In this document: positions 47,390 through 59,605 of the stretch, piece after piece
Position numbering within the stretch: the stretch's first letter is position 1
How the letters are laid out: every line of letters starts with the position of its first letter
Assembly: GCA_965153455.1 (NCBI GenBank)
Contig: OZ234493.1
Location: 1,798,001-1,862,000 of the forward strand
Length of the DNA: 64,000 nucleotides
Direction: 5' to 3'
Source: Sphagnum compactum
Taxonomy: Eukaryota > Bryophyta > Sphagnopsida > Sphagnales
Made by a program: the position numbers and the translations under genes
The notes under the pieces: model-generated
What the model saw: only the letters and a program-made list of their open reading frames with translations
Told to the model about the DNA's origin: nothing
The model's database searches: none

Positions 47390-50300
47390 TCATGATCTGG
47401 TGGGATTGAGGCTTGCTTCCAAATTTGGCTTCCATGATGAAGCAAAAATGGCTACCTGGCTCTTCCACGTTAGAAATAGTCCGCTTTCGTTACTTGCTAG
47501 TCCCCACCCCTCCTTGTACCTGCAACAATTCATGCACTGCCCGGATCAGTTTTAAACGGAGAGTAATTCGAATAAACCTAAATTGCCTTGCTTGCTGCTG
47601 CATGTGACACACTGATATAAACTGATCAGATCTAAAATTGATCAAAGTTTCAATCTAGTTTTAAATTTCATTTCAAACTTATATATATAAATATATACAG
47701 GACTCTTGAGACTAGTAGTTGAGTTTGTTCTGATCCGTCAATTGTCCTGATTATGCCTGCGCGGGTGTTGATCAGGAATGATGTACAAATGGCAAACTGC
47801 TGCAAGGTCAAGGTCCTGATGACATCAGGATCACTCCGTGCACGAGCTGGTCAGGATGATCTGGATAATTATTTTCGGATTTTGGCCTGCTTTTGTAAGA
47901 ACTCAACAACATTGAGATTCATCTTGTTAAGTCTTCAGAGACTTCCCCTGAGATTTTGATGTAACGTTCAGACCTCGTTCAGTGCTAGAGTGATGGGGAG
48001 TTCGACGTTTCGTACCTTTTGAGAAGGGCACGGACGTCGTCAACGACGTCGTCACTGAATGGAGATCGCAGTAAGCCCACAGTTTGGAAGCGAGTGGCCC
48101 ACCGTGATCCTGGCTCTTGCCGTTGCTCGTTTTCAGATGGGTCGCAGGCCAGAAGATTGACCATATTCCGCGCGCACGTACGTTCCAGCGTCAGGCGATC
48201 GTTGCTGGCGCGCGGAAAGCTCTCCTCCAGGCTGTCGAAAAGGAGGGAGTAGTAACGGAGCGCCTCGCGGAAGTACGTGAAAAAATCTGGGGACGACACC
48301 AGGTCCACCTCGTCCTCCACTATTGTTATTATCTAGTGAGAGCAACAGGTGCAGATCTTTAAACAGCGCCCTTCAACGTCGAAGATCCACGTACAGAAAA
48401 CAGAAAAAATTGAAAACAAAACGAAACGAAAGTTTTAAACAATTTACAGTACCCACTTATAAGACTCGACCAGCTTCATGCACTTAGTGTGATGTTGGCT
48501 CTCCATGCTAATTCTCAGAAGGGTTGATTTTTCACAAAGTATTTGGAGGTTCCTTTAGACATCGAAGGATATCGATAATGAAACCAGAAGAATAGAATGT
48601 GATTTTCTCACACGAAAAGCCCCTGCTCAGGACACATATGTGCCATTGCCTAGTGAGATCATATTGCCATTTGAATGTAATGTATGCCACAATATATACC
48701 ACATGTTGTATATCACATAGTGCACATTGTAACACGGATAAATCCACAAAGTTTATGTACATGTGTCATGAGCCAGGGCTTTTGTGTGAGAAAAAACTAC
48801 ATTCTCTCATATTGCCAAACTGAAATTCGTTGGTTGTAATGCAATCACTAAGACATTGATGATCAATGGTAGCGGAGTTAATGTTTTGAGCACGAGTGAC
48901 CAGACTGATCATAGTTTATATATATATATATGTATAGGCAGCCGGCGGCTGTATTTTATACCTTGGGGTTGGCGTCTTTGAAGGTGTAAAGAACGATATC
49001 GCGAGGACTGTGATTCTTATCGTCTGGGATGGTTTCCGGAACATGGTGGAGGGTGTGGATGCAATTGATAGCAAGAGCTTCATCTTCCCTCAGCTTCAGT
49101 TCTGCAATCTCCAGCGTCTCCAATTGCGGCTTTTGCATCAAGGTAAACTCGAAGGGCACGCCCATGAGTCGCGCGAATCGCTCCAGTCTCGTCATGATCT
49201 GCCTCATCACCTCCATTGCCGATTCCTGTTTGGAGATCACAATGATCGTCAGCCGCAGGTGTGGAGTTCCCTCAGCCCTAGTCGCAAGCGCTTCGAATAG
49301 CATCGGCCATTGCGTGCAAAAGGTGACGCTTATGTCTACGATGTGTATCTTCATCTCGCCTTCAAAGGCCTCCATCATCGCTCCATTACCTGCGACATGT
49401 CCAAATGTTGTCCATGGACTTGCTTCCTGCACTCCCGCCCGTCCATCGATGATCTGCCTGGTCAGCTAGAGTTCTAGTACGCAGAACTGACAATATTCGA
49501 GAAACAAAGTCGACATCCTAGCAAAATGCTGGATTGAGGAAGGAACCTAAAAAATGTTTTAAGAGTTGTGTGATGTAGCGGTCACAGTTTTCAGATCACA
49601 AAAGAATTCAAGACGAGAATCATAGTACTTATAGTCGATCTCCGGATTCCATCTTGATGCATGCAGAAACTTCTTGCTCTTCTGTTGCATGTCACAGCTT
49701 ATGGTGGTGAGGGTGTGAACTCTGTTGGATCTAGTACCTGGTAGGTGAGGATCATTTTACGCACAGATTCGAAAGTATGGTTTTTCTCTGCAGCTGCAGA
49801 GAGAATGCTATGGCAGCGGGCTCCAGTATTCGTGATCCTGCAGAAAAGCGCCTGCAGGAAGTAGGACGCCAGTCTCTGGTCATAGTCTCCATAAGGAGAA
49901 GCCAGCTCGTTCAGAACCCACATAAGGTTTTGAACGCGAGGAGTGTCACTTGTGGCGATGGCCCTTGCGCACTCGAGCAACAGATTTGGCGCCCAATGCT
50001 GATCACCTTCGTCGCCTGAGCTGGTCGATGCAGCTGCAGGCTGCGCCGCGGAGCTACTTGCCTGCTGCTGCGCAGCTGCTATCGGGTTCAGAAATGATGT
50101 GAAACCCGAAAGCGCCATAGTACTGTCGTTGATAATCTCTTGTTTTGTTGCAGCGATTCGTTGTGAACTCAAATCCTGCTCCCATTGCTGCTGTCTCTCA
50201 TGATGACTTTGATGTTCAGTCCAAGGATCGTGCTGCGGAGGCCTTGCTGCAGACCGAAGTTCGAACGATTCTTCGAGCTTGAACAGCGGAATATTCATCT

Positions 50301-50625
50301 CGTGTCTAGCAGCTGCTGGGTCATGATCGACCGATCTCAAGTTGGAAAATTGTGGTCTTTGGGTCGAGGTTGATGCAACCCCGTAACTCGATCCTGCTGT
50401 ACGCTGCTGCTGATCCTGCAGACCCAAAACCGTGAAGCCGTGATGTTGTTGTATATATTCACTCGCATGCGTGACTGTTGATCGTCTGGTGTTGTCGAAT
50501 ATATTACGCGAGGCCTCGGCCTCCTCAGAGCGGACAGAGCTTGTGGCTGTGGTGCCCATGGAATTGAGGTCCCTGACTTGCTCAATTTCGGGATACTCCA
50601 CCTGTTCTGACGAGAACTTGTCCAT
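47390..50625 (-). CDS. SHR: SHORT-ROOT-type GRAS transcriptional regulator, four exons
   Basis: Arabidopsis SHR is a mobile nuclear regulator that acts with SCARECROW to specify endodermis and drive asymmetric division; orthologous function is inferred. Exons, 5' to 3': 50625-49738, 49426-48962, 48332-48016 and 47519-47390, giving 599 residues. All introns are GT..AG and every phase joins. The N-terminus (1-210) is Gln/Ala/Ser-rich and disordered-looking. The GRAS domain starts near 212 with LLLECARAIATSDTPRVQNL. ASPWTTFGHVAGNGAMMEAF and the VHIID-type IHIVD (323-327) follow, then PFYRE-region sequence with SPRDIVLYTF, and the SAW region with DDVRALLKRYKEGW and LFLTWKSQVAIFASSWKP at the very end. 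The last 43 residues lie in a small exon; reading straight through its donor gives a false stop at 47985. Residues between RYKEG and LFLTW are shorter than in Arabidopsis SHR. The start is the first in-frame ATG, but two out-of-frame ATGs lie just upstream. Confidence 0.95.
48595..48804. mobile_element. Foldback (MITE-like) element in SHR intron 2
   Basis: The left end GAATGTGATTTTCTCACACG and the complement of the right end, GAATGTAGTTTTTTCTCACA, begin an imperfect inverted repeat of about 45 bp; both arms continue through AAAAGCC and CATGACACAT-like words. The 210-bp length, lack of coding sequence and related sequence near 44.45 kb fit a MITE. No clear target-site duplication was seen. Confidence 0.65.
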
Positions 50626-50857
50626 AACATCATAAATATACTCTCGTCAACAACAACTTCGCCGGCAAACCGTCGAAAACTCCTGAGCTGTTACACTCTT
50701 CAGCCTAGCTGTATAACTACTTAAAATTCCGATCTTTGCAGCGATCCTGATCCCGAGCTGTTTCAGGCGGGGCCACGCTGGAGCACAGAATATTGTCAAC
50801 ATAAGACTAAGGCTCGTCCATCTTACAACGCTCATGAGGATGTTCAAGCTGCATTGA

Positions 50858-51304
50858 TCAACAAGATTTCTTTATATGCCGTCGAGCTAGCTCTCTGCAG
50901 CTAGTATTAAACTTCTTGCAGCCATCCTCAGCTAGCTGATCTATGCAGCTAGTCTTCAACTTCATGTAGCCATCTGCGGCTAGCTGATCAGCTATGCAGC
51001 TAGTCTTAAACTTCTTGCAGCCATGCTCAGATAGCTGATCTATGCAGCTAGTCTTCAACTTCTTGGAGCCATGCTCGGCCAGCTCTATGCAGCTAGCCTT
51101 AAACTTCATGCAGCTATACTCAGCTAGCTCTATGCAGCTAGTTTTAAACTTCATGCAGCCATGCTCAGCTAGCTCTATGCGGCTATTCTTAAACTTCTTG
51201 CAGCCATTCTCAGCTAGTTGATCTATGCACCTAGTGTTAAACCTCATGCAGCCATGCTCATCGACCCATATAACCTGGCTAGCATTTTCAGTTTGAATTG
51301 ACAT
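50858..51304 (-). CDS. Hypothetical 148-residue repeat protein encoded by a minisatellite (uncertain)
   Basis: No known family is recognised. The frame starts ATG at 51304 (MSIQTENASQVIWVDEHGC) and runs through eight repeat units of 15-17 residues of the form DQLAEHGCKKFKTSCI, ending HIKKSC. Every unit length (45, 48 or 51 bp) is a multiple of three, which keeps the frame; the variation comes mostly from an optional Asp-Gln. The repeat is Cys-, Lys- and Glu-rich with no signal peptide or membrane segment. It ends 232 bp upstream of the SHR-like start on the same strand, so it lies in the promoter or leader of that gene. It may be a small gene, an upstream ORF or a chance-open minisatellite. 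No splice or ribosome evidence decides. Confidence 0.3.
   Translation of the reverse strand: MSIQTENASQVIWVDEHGCMRFNTRCIDQLAENGCKKFKNSRIELAEHGCMKFKTSCIELAEYSCMKFKASCIELAEHGSKKLKTSCIDQLSEHGCKKFKTSCIADQLAADGYMKLKTSCIDQLAEDGCKKFNTSCRELARRHIKKSC
50887..51261. repeat. Minisatellite of eight units (45-51 bp) upstream of the SHR-like gene
   Basis: Units start at 50887, 50932, 50980, 51031, 51079, 51124, 51169 and 51214 with lengths 45, 48, 51, 48, 45, 45, 45 and 48. The common core is CTATGCAGCTAGTCTTAAAC followed by TTCATGCAGCCATGCTCAG. Units differ by point changes and by optional GAT or GATCAG insertions. Confidence 0.95.
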
Positions 51305-52140
51305 AAAACATCATTCGATCAGTCCCTGTGCCTCTTTTAAGTATGTGCATTGTTCGAACTCCGAATAAACTAGATTCCGTTAGCGTATCTATCTCGAACA
51401 ATCCACTCGAAGACCCATGTGTTTGCAAGTGATTCAAAATCTGGGCCCAGTCATACCAGCATCTGCAGATTCAAAGCGATCAAACTTCTGATCAAACTCG
51501 GCCCCGCGCAGCTCGATCATGGTAGTAGCTACATACTAATACACCTAGATCTAGACTTTTATATATATCAGTTCATCAGAGTAATATCTATAGGCTACCA
51601 GCAATAGCAGCTTGTAATCATACTCATGCAGCACCCACTGCAGATGATGCGAAGCCAGCTGCTGGATTAATAGCGTTGATGCTGCAGCAAGCAGGTCCGT
51701 GCAGCATATAGCTAATTTTTTTCTACTCGCTGGTGGTGGTGGTGGTGTTGGTGGTACTCCAGCAGCTTCATGGTTTGCAGATTATCAAATTAAATGTGCA
51801 GCTAGCTAGCTAGCGGCTGCCTGCAATTTCTAGACTGGAACTAGTACTTGGAGCGATCGAGCTTACAGCTGCAGGAGTTTTCCGAGCCTTGAATTGCAGC
51901 TAGCAGCAGCTTCCTCCCAATCGTCTGTTCTAGTCTTGTTTGTTGCCTGGCTAGCGCCTCCCGCTAGTGCCTTGTCTCTCTCATTTGGCCAGCAGCTGGA
52001 TCGATCCATGGAGAAACTGCTGGCTGCAGACTGCTTGCTTGCTTACGTGCAGTCAGGGAGGTAGCAGTAACAGCCGTCTGCACAGCTAGCTGCAAGTTAT
52101 CTAGGGCATGAAGCAGGTTGTCTGGTTGCTCTGGTAGCAC
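51305..52140 (-). promoter_or_regulatory. Probable upstream region of the SHR-like gene, rich in GCAGCTAGC words
   Basis: GCAGCTAG, CAGCTAGC and CTGCAG words recur throughout, including GCAGCTAGCTAGCTAGCGGC near 51798, and a GGTGGT run lies near 51733. Composition is richer in G and C than the surrounding DNA. No promoter element can be named with confidence and no coding exon is recognised. Confidence 0.4.
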
Positions 52141-53240
52141 TTTAAAGTGTCCGAAACGAGCGGGCTCAATGGCGCGCGAGTAATGGGCTTTGTTCCCCTT
52201 ACGCCAAGTTCAAACCGGTGTTGGCCGGGGCGCCCTTGTCATGGGCTTTGTTCCCTTATGCCAAGTTCAAACCAGTATTGGGTTATTGTGACAACACCGT
52301 GTTATCAACTTGGTTGCCGATAACCTAGAATGGTTATTGATTATTTTATAACCAACTTTAATAATCTATCAGCTAGTTATTGAATCTTCAAATTTTAATA
52401 ATCTACCCGGATTATTGGCATTTCATCTGGGCAGATTATTAATCCTAAATATCTAGATTTGTTTATGATAGGAAAAACAAACCAAAAAGAAGCTTAAAAC
52501 CTACCCTGCCTAGGCAATATAACCAGTGATTTTCAAGGTGAGTATAACCCTTATGCATTATCAGAGGTTATTAGTAAAAAAATTAATCAAGTAAATTGGC
52601 AGCTATGGTAGTACTTCAACACTAAAATTGATAATTGATGGGTTTAAAATTTTCAAATTTTTTTGATAACCTACCCATCTGGTTATTGAAAAAAACAATG
52701 ACTAGCCAATGCTACTTCAAACCAATTATTGAGTTTTGACCCAATTCTCAAGCTAGTTATTAAAAAACCTTTTACCTCGTATTTGCTTTTCTCTATAGCT
52801 TGTTAAATTGATAATAAGATCTAGTACTGAATTTTCAAAACTCTAATAACTTAGCTAGATGACTCGATTACTCAATCCAGTCAGTTATGAAAAGAAAAGA
52901 ATAGTTTTAATTTTAATTTTCAAGAAAACCTTATGATCAACTAATAAGCAGCAGGATAACAAGTGGTAATCACCTGATTATTTGATATTCTACCCTAATG
53001 CATGATCAATAGTTATTACCTTATTTTTTGATAACTTACATGGCAATCAATTTGTTATATAATGATGTTGATGACCTTGTGATCCCAAAAAAAAAAAAAA
53101 AAACCTACCCAATGGTGATTAAAAAAAAGGCAATAACTGACCAACACTGGGTCACACCAACAAACAGTTTAAAATGGAAATACTACATATTAAAGTTCCC
53201 AGAATTTTTTCTGATCCCAGTGTGAACACTAATTGACAAC
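52141..53240. repeat. Repeat-derived AT-rich stretch with GGTTATT/AATAACC words and a short direct duplication
   Basis: TGGGCTTTGTTCCCCTTACG followed by CCAAGTTCAAACCGGT at 52186 recurs at 52243 as a close copy. From 52290 to 53160, words such as AATAATCTACCCGG, GGTTATTGA and CAATAACTGACCAACACTGG recur. The same family appears near 60550-60935 (CAATAACTAGCCAACACTGG). It is probably an old dispersed element. Confidence 0.6.
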
Positions 53241-56200
53241 ACCTGCTCAGTTATGAACATTGCTCAAAATCTGGGACAAAATGAAAAATGATGCTCAGTC
53301 CTGTCTTGTCTCTACCTTACGGCAGAGCCAACAAGGCACTGACACTTGGCAAGTTTATACAGGGTGTTTAACCGGAGGCCAGAGTGAACCAGCACACACC
53401 AGTGCACCATCCACTGTATGGCCGTTGTGACTCTGGTGTGGATGAACCTCAACTGAGTTAATATCTGGTTTCAACTTATTGACTCATTCTGTAAGAAGTA
53501 GGTCCAATATATAGGTAGATAGTAGGAAAATAGGTGATTAATTGGTAAGTAGATAGGCGAGGGCTGTTTTTACCACCTATTAACAATCTGCGAGTTGTTT
53601 GGTAGTAGTTAGCTGTAGTAAAAAAAGAAAAGAAAACAAAGCTAACCACCATGGTTAGCCAAGGACTTGGAACCCACTAGAAAACTATTTCTTGACCATT
53701 TATCATCCATCTTTCATGGTGCATGCTTTTTCACTCTGGTGGAGCCAAACAAACTTTAGACATTCAAACCATTGTCAATTGGTTATCATAACCTTTTGAT
53801 CATGCATCCCAATTGCTTTGAAGTAAGAGGTGCAGCTAGCATTTAAATTTTCTTTAGATCACATAGTGTGAAACTCGAATGATGTTTGGCATTTCTTTTA
53901 CTTTTCTCCAAGTAGTGCCTTCTTTTGCTTGCTCAAAAGGGAAGGGTGGGCATAGGGAGACTATGATTTGGTTACAAAGGTTTTTGTCTAGTAATTGGGA
54001 GGAGTTTCAAGTGGAACATTTGTTGCATGCACAAGCCCTATTAGCTATTTTATCTTTGGTCCCTTCCCTTGGTTCAAATGGTGCCTTTTCTTCATCCTTT
54101 TCTTCTCATTCAAGACCCCATTGTCTTTATCAAAGTCTAGCCTTAAGGCGAACATTGGAATACGTTTGTGTTGTGAGGGCTTTTGCCCCCATGGTGCCAA
54201 CTTTGACCTCTTCAGAGAACATTATTGCTTTGTAGACTTTTCATCCTTTGGAATCATCCTTTAGGAATTGTGTGCTACAAGTGGGTAGTGGTCTTAGTTC
54301 ATACCTTTTGTCTGTTCTTTTTATGTTCCACAATTCCTTTTTTTTTCTTTAGTCATCATTCCTCTTAGGGTGATATATTCGTTATTCAGTCCTCCATTGG
54401 CACCCATTGAAGGGATCCTTTGGATGATCCTTTTTTTGCACACATTTTTTAATTCAACTGGGCTTTTTCCATCTTAGAACACTCGAAAGAACCTAGCCCT
54501 AGGAATCTCCCAAATATGTGAATGGGGGTCGAATCAAAGAAGGTTAATGGCATTAAAAACCCGAGAATGGGGGGAAATAATGGAAAAGGTAATGAAGCTC
54601 ATGGGCAAACAACAAATGAAAATGCCATTTACACATTCCCCAATTTATGATAGGCATTTGTGTGTTGAACATAATCGTCCAAATCATCATGGAAAAAAAA
54701 AATATGAAAAAAAAGAACCTCAAAGGAACACCTAAAACTTTAATGCCCTTAGCAAGGGTACAGAAACTTGATGGAAGCGAAAACCCTCAAACATGAAAGA
54801 GAACTGAAGTAAATCCAATGATGTGTGTGTGTCTAGGCTCACCTTAGGTGGGCTCATGACCTACTACTTTTGGTTGTTCAAGTTTTTATCCCACCATTTG
54901 AACAACTATTAAAAAGATGAGTGAATCGTCTTCAAGAGAACACCTTAGAGAGCGTGCACGAACATTCATTTTTTGACGCACCCCCAAACTCCTTGGTAGA
55001 CTCAACTCCGAGTTTAAATGTGAAAACAGCGGAAGGATGAAGAGTTGGGGCACGCTCCTTGGCTCGTAGCATTTCGGGGATACAAGGGCGTGTTAGACCT
55101 CAAGGATAGGGACTAGGAAGATGATAAGCAAGTCAATTACTCACACAGACCTACATAAACCAAACAATAAGTTGTGCATAGCTGAAGCATTTTTGGTGCA
55201 TGGACAAGCCATGGGTAAATACGAACTCACAAGACTCACCACGGCCCGAACTTGGGGGAAGCCGCCACCTTCCCGTTTATAGCATTTTCTATGCCTAGCC
55301 ATGGGACTAGCACCCAAATGTCATTTTGTCCCGGGACTCCCAAATGGGAGTCCTGAAATTCCCAAAATTGGGAGTCTTGCGATTTTAGAGGTGCATAATT
55401 TTGTGTTTAGACCTTCGATTGAGGTGAGGTCTAAAACAAAGTTGTAGCTTTTGTTGAGAGCTTTTCAACGGTATGTGGCACACCACTGCATGCAAGGAAA
55501 TCGGGGTGATTTCCAACTTTTGGTGATCGGGAATCAAATTGCCAATTTGACTCCTGACTCTTCTTTTGACTAAAACTTGTGTTTTAATTATCCAAATGGG
55601 TCATGAAAGCCCATTTTAGACATTTACGTTCTAAGAGCTTCTAATGATATAAGGAAGTTCTCAATCCAATGAGTTTTGGACCCCTATAATTGCCTTTTGA
55701 AGATTCGGGGGTCCATTGGGTTTCCAACTCCCAAAGTGGGAACTCATTTGGGAGTTTGGGGGTTTCATTCCCTCACATTTTCTTGCACTCCCGAGAGCAT
55801 GAAATGTGACTCTCGGGCTCACTCTTGGCCCGCACCTTTGCAAGCCCTTTGCTTTGGTTGCGAGCCCAAGGCTAGGGTTGTGACATTTTTCAACATCATT
55901 TTAGATTTATTTTCAGATTATCATTACATTTGGCTAAGATCATGTGCAGGCTTAGGCTTGAATGCTTGGTTCTTTACTTGCTTAGTCATCCCATATTTTA
56001 AGATGGCCTTTAACATTTTCTCTTCACCAAATTGGGCCTCCCTCATCCCATGGCTCATAATTTTTTTCAATGCATATGTTGCCAATCCATAAATTCGACA
56101 AGGATACATTTACTTTGTTGTGTTCATAAAAGAAAATACATGGACACACATGATGTAGTTCAAAAAATTTCACCTCCATTATTAAGGATGCCAAGTTCCA

Positions 56201-59200
56201 TGTTTTGTGCGAATAAACACACCTTTTCCAAGTGCTATCTTTTTAGTCATCGTGGTGATGATTGGATATTGTGTTTACAATAGATGGTATTTGCACTTTG
56301 GCAGATGTAGTTAGCAATGACTCGACTCATGCAAATCTCGTTTTATAAGTCACTTCTTCTGAAGGATTGGTTGTAACGATTACAACTTAGATAAAGGTTG
56401 TGTCATATTGCGACCGACACTTTAAGGATGATTTCATCCCTCTAATAGTAGAGATATTTGAATGTTTACATCAATAGGTGAACAACTTTTTTTATCGATG
56501 TGTCAACATGGCATGGTCAACCAAAGGCTTTAGAAATTGTCCTCTTTCGATTATATATTCATTTTATAGGTAGGAATTGTTAATGACTTTTCAAAGAGTT
56601 CAAGCTGCCACTATTTTGCATCAGGTAGTTGTGATAGGAAGAGAGACCTTTTCTAAGCTTGGTGTCCTTCTAAACTTTTTGCTCATCTCCTTGCACAACT
56701 TGCTTTGTGCTATTGATAATGAGATTAGATCCTAGGTTTCGAGTTTACCCTCTTAGGGCTCCTCATTGTGCATTTTGTGATTTTGGGTGTGGTCTTTTGT
56801 TTTAACTTTGGTCCTTTCTTTTTCTTCTCTTGTTCTCTTGCCAGGTGTTTTTCCTTTATTTATTTATTTATTTATTTTAGTTCACAACAAACATGAAAGG
56901 TTTTTTCCAATGTTGCTTTGGTATCAAATTTATAAGATACCAGCCTGGTGTTGGTATCAAAATTCATTTTATTTTAAGATACCAGGCCAGTACTATTATT
57001 TTGATATTTTCTGAACTTTCACCAGTCTGGTCCTGGTACGGAGTCCACAACTGATTTTTGGCTAGTATGCAGCAGGTATATACTTGATACTGAGACTTGT
57101 ATAAAAGTGATACAATGCTGGTATTGCCTCAGCTCATATGAAACTGATCTTTTCCGTGTTACTAATGTTGATTTTGAAGCAGGCTACCAAACCAACATTG
57201 GTTTTTTCTCATAAGGTTGGGAATGTTTTGACTCTAAACTGTGTGGGGGGATGCTAATCAATGGGTTTGGTGATGAGAGTTTGTGTCCTACGTTTAAAGT
57301 ATTTCCATCTCATAATTGTAAACTACAGCTTTTTAACAAAAGGAACTTAGTGTTTAATGTTCAATGTCTTGATCCATAAAAATTAAAAAGTTCACTTCAA
57401 ATAATAAAAATAATAGTTAATTTTTTTTTAATGTTGGCCAATCATAAGAACTTTTAAGCATATGAAATTATCTTTCACAATAAATGCTATTTACCTACCT
57501 TGGGATCATTGCCAGCAACTTCTAGTTCAAATCATTTTGTTTTTTTTTCAGCTCCATTAACCCTTCTTATTTGAAAATATGGTAGTTTTGACAATTGATA
57601 AATATAGGTAAGTTGTTTGTAAACGAAATAAACATCTTTGACCTATATTTTCAAATGCCTTGTTTCTTTCAGCCATATTTTCAAGAAATTTTTTAGGGTT
57701 GTTTATTTTCTGAATTTTTATAAATTCTACCTCTAAAGTAATCAATCATCAAGTACCTTATTTTGAAGTCAAGTCATTTCTGTAGAACATTAAGTGATTC
57801 CCCCTGTGGTAACATTTTCCTGTAAAAGAGTAGACCTAGTAATACTTCATGATTAGTGAACTCATTGGAAAGTGGGCAACACAACCTGGTCGGTGGTTAT
57901 GGTCCACCCCGAGATTTTCATAAAAATTGAAATTATAGTTTTGAGCTTCCTGTACTAGGAGCAAGAGTCACTTCACACTGACAAGATCCAGATTTTACAG
58001 CTTACATAATGCTCAGCCTTTTATTACTAGTGAAAATTTTGAAAATAAAGTGATTTTGGAGGTTTTGAATTGTCAAAAGTGAGAGGGGAAAAAAAGTGAA
58101 ACTTGACAGAATTCTATAATTGGTTTTCATTGCATAGCCAATAATAGAGAAAGGATGAGTAAAGATTTGTATTTCATATCTGGTTTTATCGTAAGATTTT
58201 GGCTAAATCTTCCGAGGGATGAACACCACTTTTTCTACATTTTCCTTAGGATGATTGCCACATTGGCTGAAAACAAAAATTTCCCAAAAGAAAAAAAAAC
58301 ACTGCTACTTCATGTAAGAGGCCTGTAGGAAGTGTAATGTGCCTCCTGTCTTTTGAGGAGGCATCATTATTAAGGTGTATAATTTGCACTCCAAACACAT
58401 TAGGAAATTTCTCCGAGTTTTAGTTATCCTTCTGCTGAAGGACAGACTATGGCCACAGAGATGATGGCAGGTTAAGGTGAGCTCCCCAATGCTCATTTCT
58501 CTGGAAAATTGGTGTATATCATTCCAGTAACTACTTATTTCCATTTTCCGGAGAAATGGGGAGTGTTGATGTCAGTTTGAAGCTAATAATTGGCTGTCTA
58601 TTATAGCCCCTAATATGATTCTTTGACTGGTCAATGAAGTCGTTATATCATCTAACATATGAAGGCGAATTGTGGGTTCGGTTCCAAAATACATAATTAC
58701 CTTAGCCTCTCACACATCTGATGAGTGTCAACTAATGGCTTTTGTTGCAGTGATCTTTTGCAAAATTGCAACCTCAAAACTTTAAAAGGAATAGTCTGTC
58801 AGGAAATCCCTTTACTCAGGGGAAAAAAAAAAAAAAAAGGTCCCCAAATTTTTGAGGACAAAGCTTTTTTTCAAGAAATTGCGCCATTTTTTGCACAATT
58901 GTTGTTGGATCTGGAAACCTGAAGTATAGACTTTTTTCACCAGGCTTTCCCCATTTAGCATAAGTTAGTGACACATTTGTATCATTCAAACTGTAGGCTA
59001 CGTGAAACCTGAAAATTTGGATTTGGAGAAGTTTTTTCACCACGTTTTGTGCACACTTTAGGTTCATGTTATTGTGACCTAGACCTGAGTTTTCACCCGT
59101 TTGTTGGAACTTACACAAGAACCGAACTGTGAAATTAGTCTTTTGCTAAATTCAAAATTAGAATTATGAAAAAACACCCTTGAACATAAGGTTAGGTTCT

Positions 59201-59600
59201 TGATTAGGTGAGCAAGTTGATTTCTTTTGACATGTAGGTAGGTAGTTGTAGGTAGGTAGCTAATAATTTTAGTTAGTTGTTGAAATGTATACCTATATAC
59301 ACCCCCATTTTAATTTGTTATTAAACTCTGTACTCATAAAATCTCTAGCATAGGGGAGTGTGTACATGAAACTAACCATATTAAACCATATTTCATCTAA
59401 ATTTGCTTCCTTGTGGAAAAACTCTCCAATCTTTCAACCTCACAAAATTGGGGGAAAAAAGTCCCTGATTGTGAGTGCTTTAGAATTTTGCCCCATCTTT
59501 TAAAGTGCCTCTGACATTGATAGCAATTTCTGCCCCTTAATGCTGCAATATTTATGGTATTCATGTAGCATGATGCTTCTAGAACTTGAGTGAGGGCCTC
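53241..59600. other. Intergenic DNA, no gene recognised
   Basis: Mixed AT-rich sequence. 54800-55900 is less AT-rich and has several GGGAGTC and TTGGGAG words but no clear ends. 58130-58270 contains a minus-strand member of the family also seen near 46770, 61280 and 62920. The 118- and 138-codon plus frames at 53879 and 55676 show no domain and are not called as genes. Confidence 0.5.
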
Positions 59601-59605
59601 TTGAA

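Noticed and set aside
47985-48018. Stop codon at 47985 as the natural end of the SHR-like protein
   Set aside because: It would remove the conserved SAW end. A GTACGA donor at 48015 and an acceptor before 47519 restore RYKEGW and SSWKP in phase.
49010-49469. 96- and 146-codon plus frames
   Set aside because: Antisense shadows of SHR exon 2.
53879-54264. 118- and 89-codon overlapping plus frames
   Set aside because: No domain recognised, both frames open over the same bases, and no splice context.
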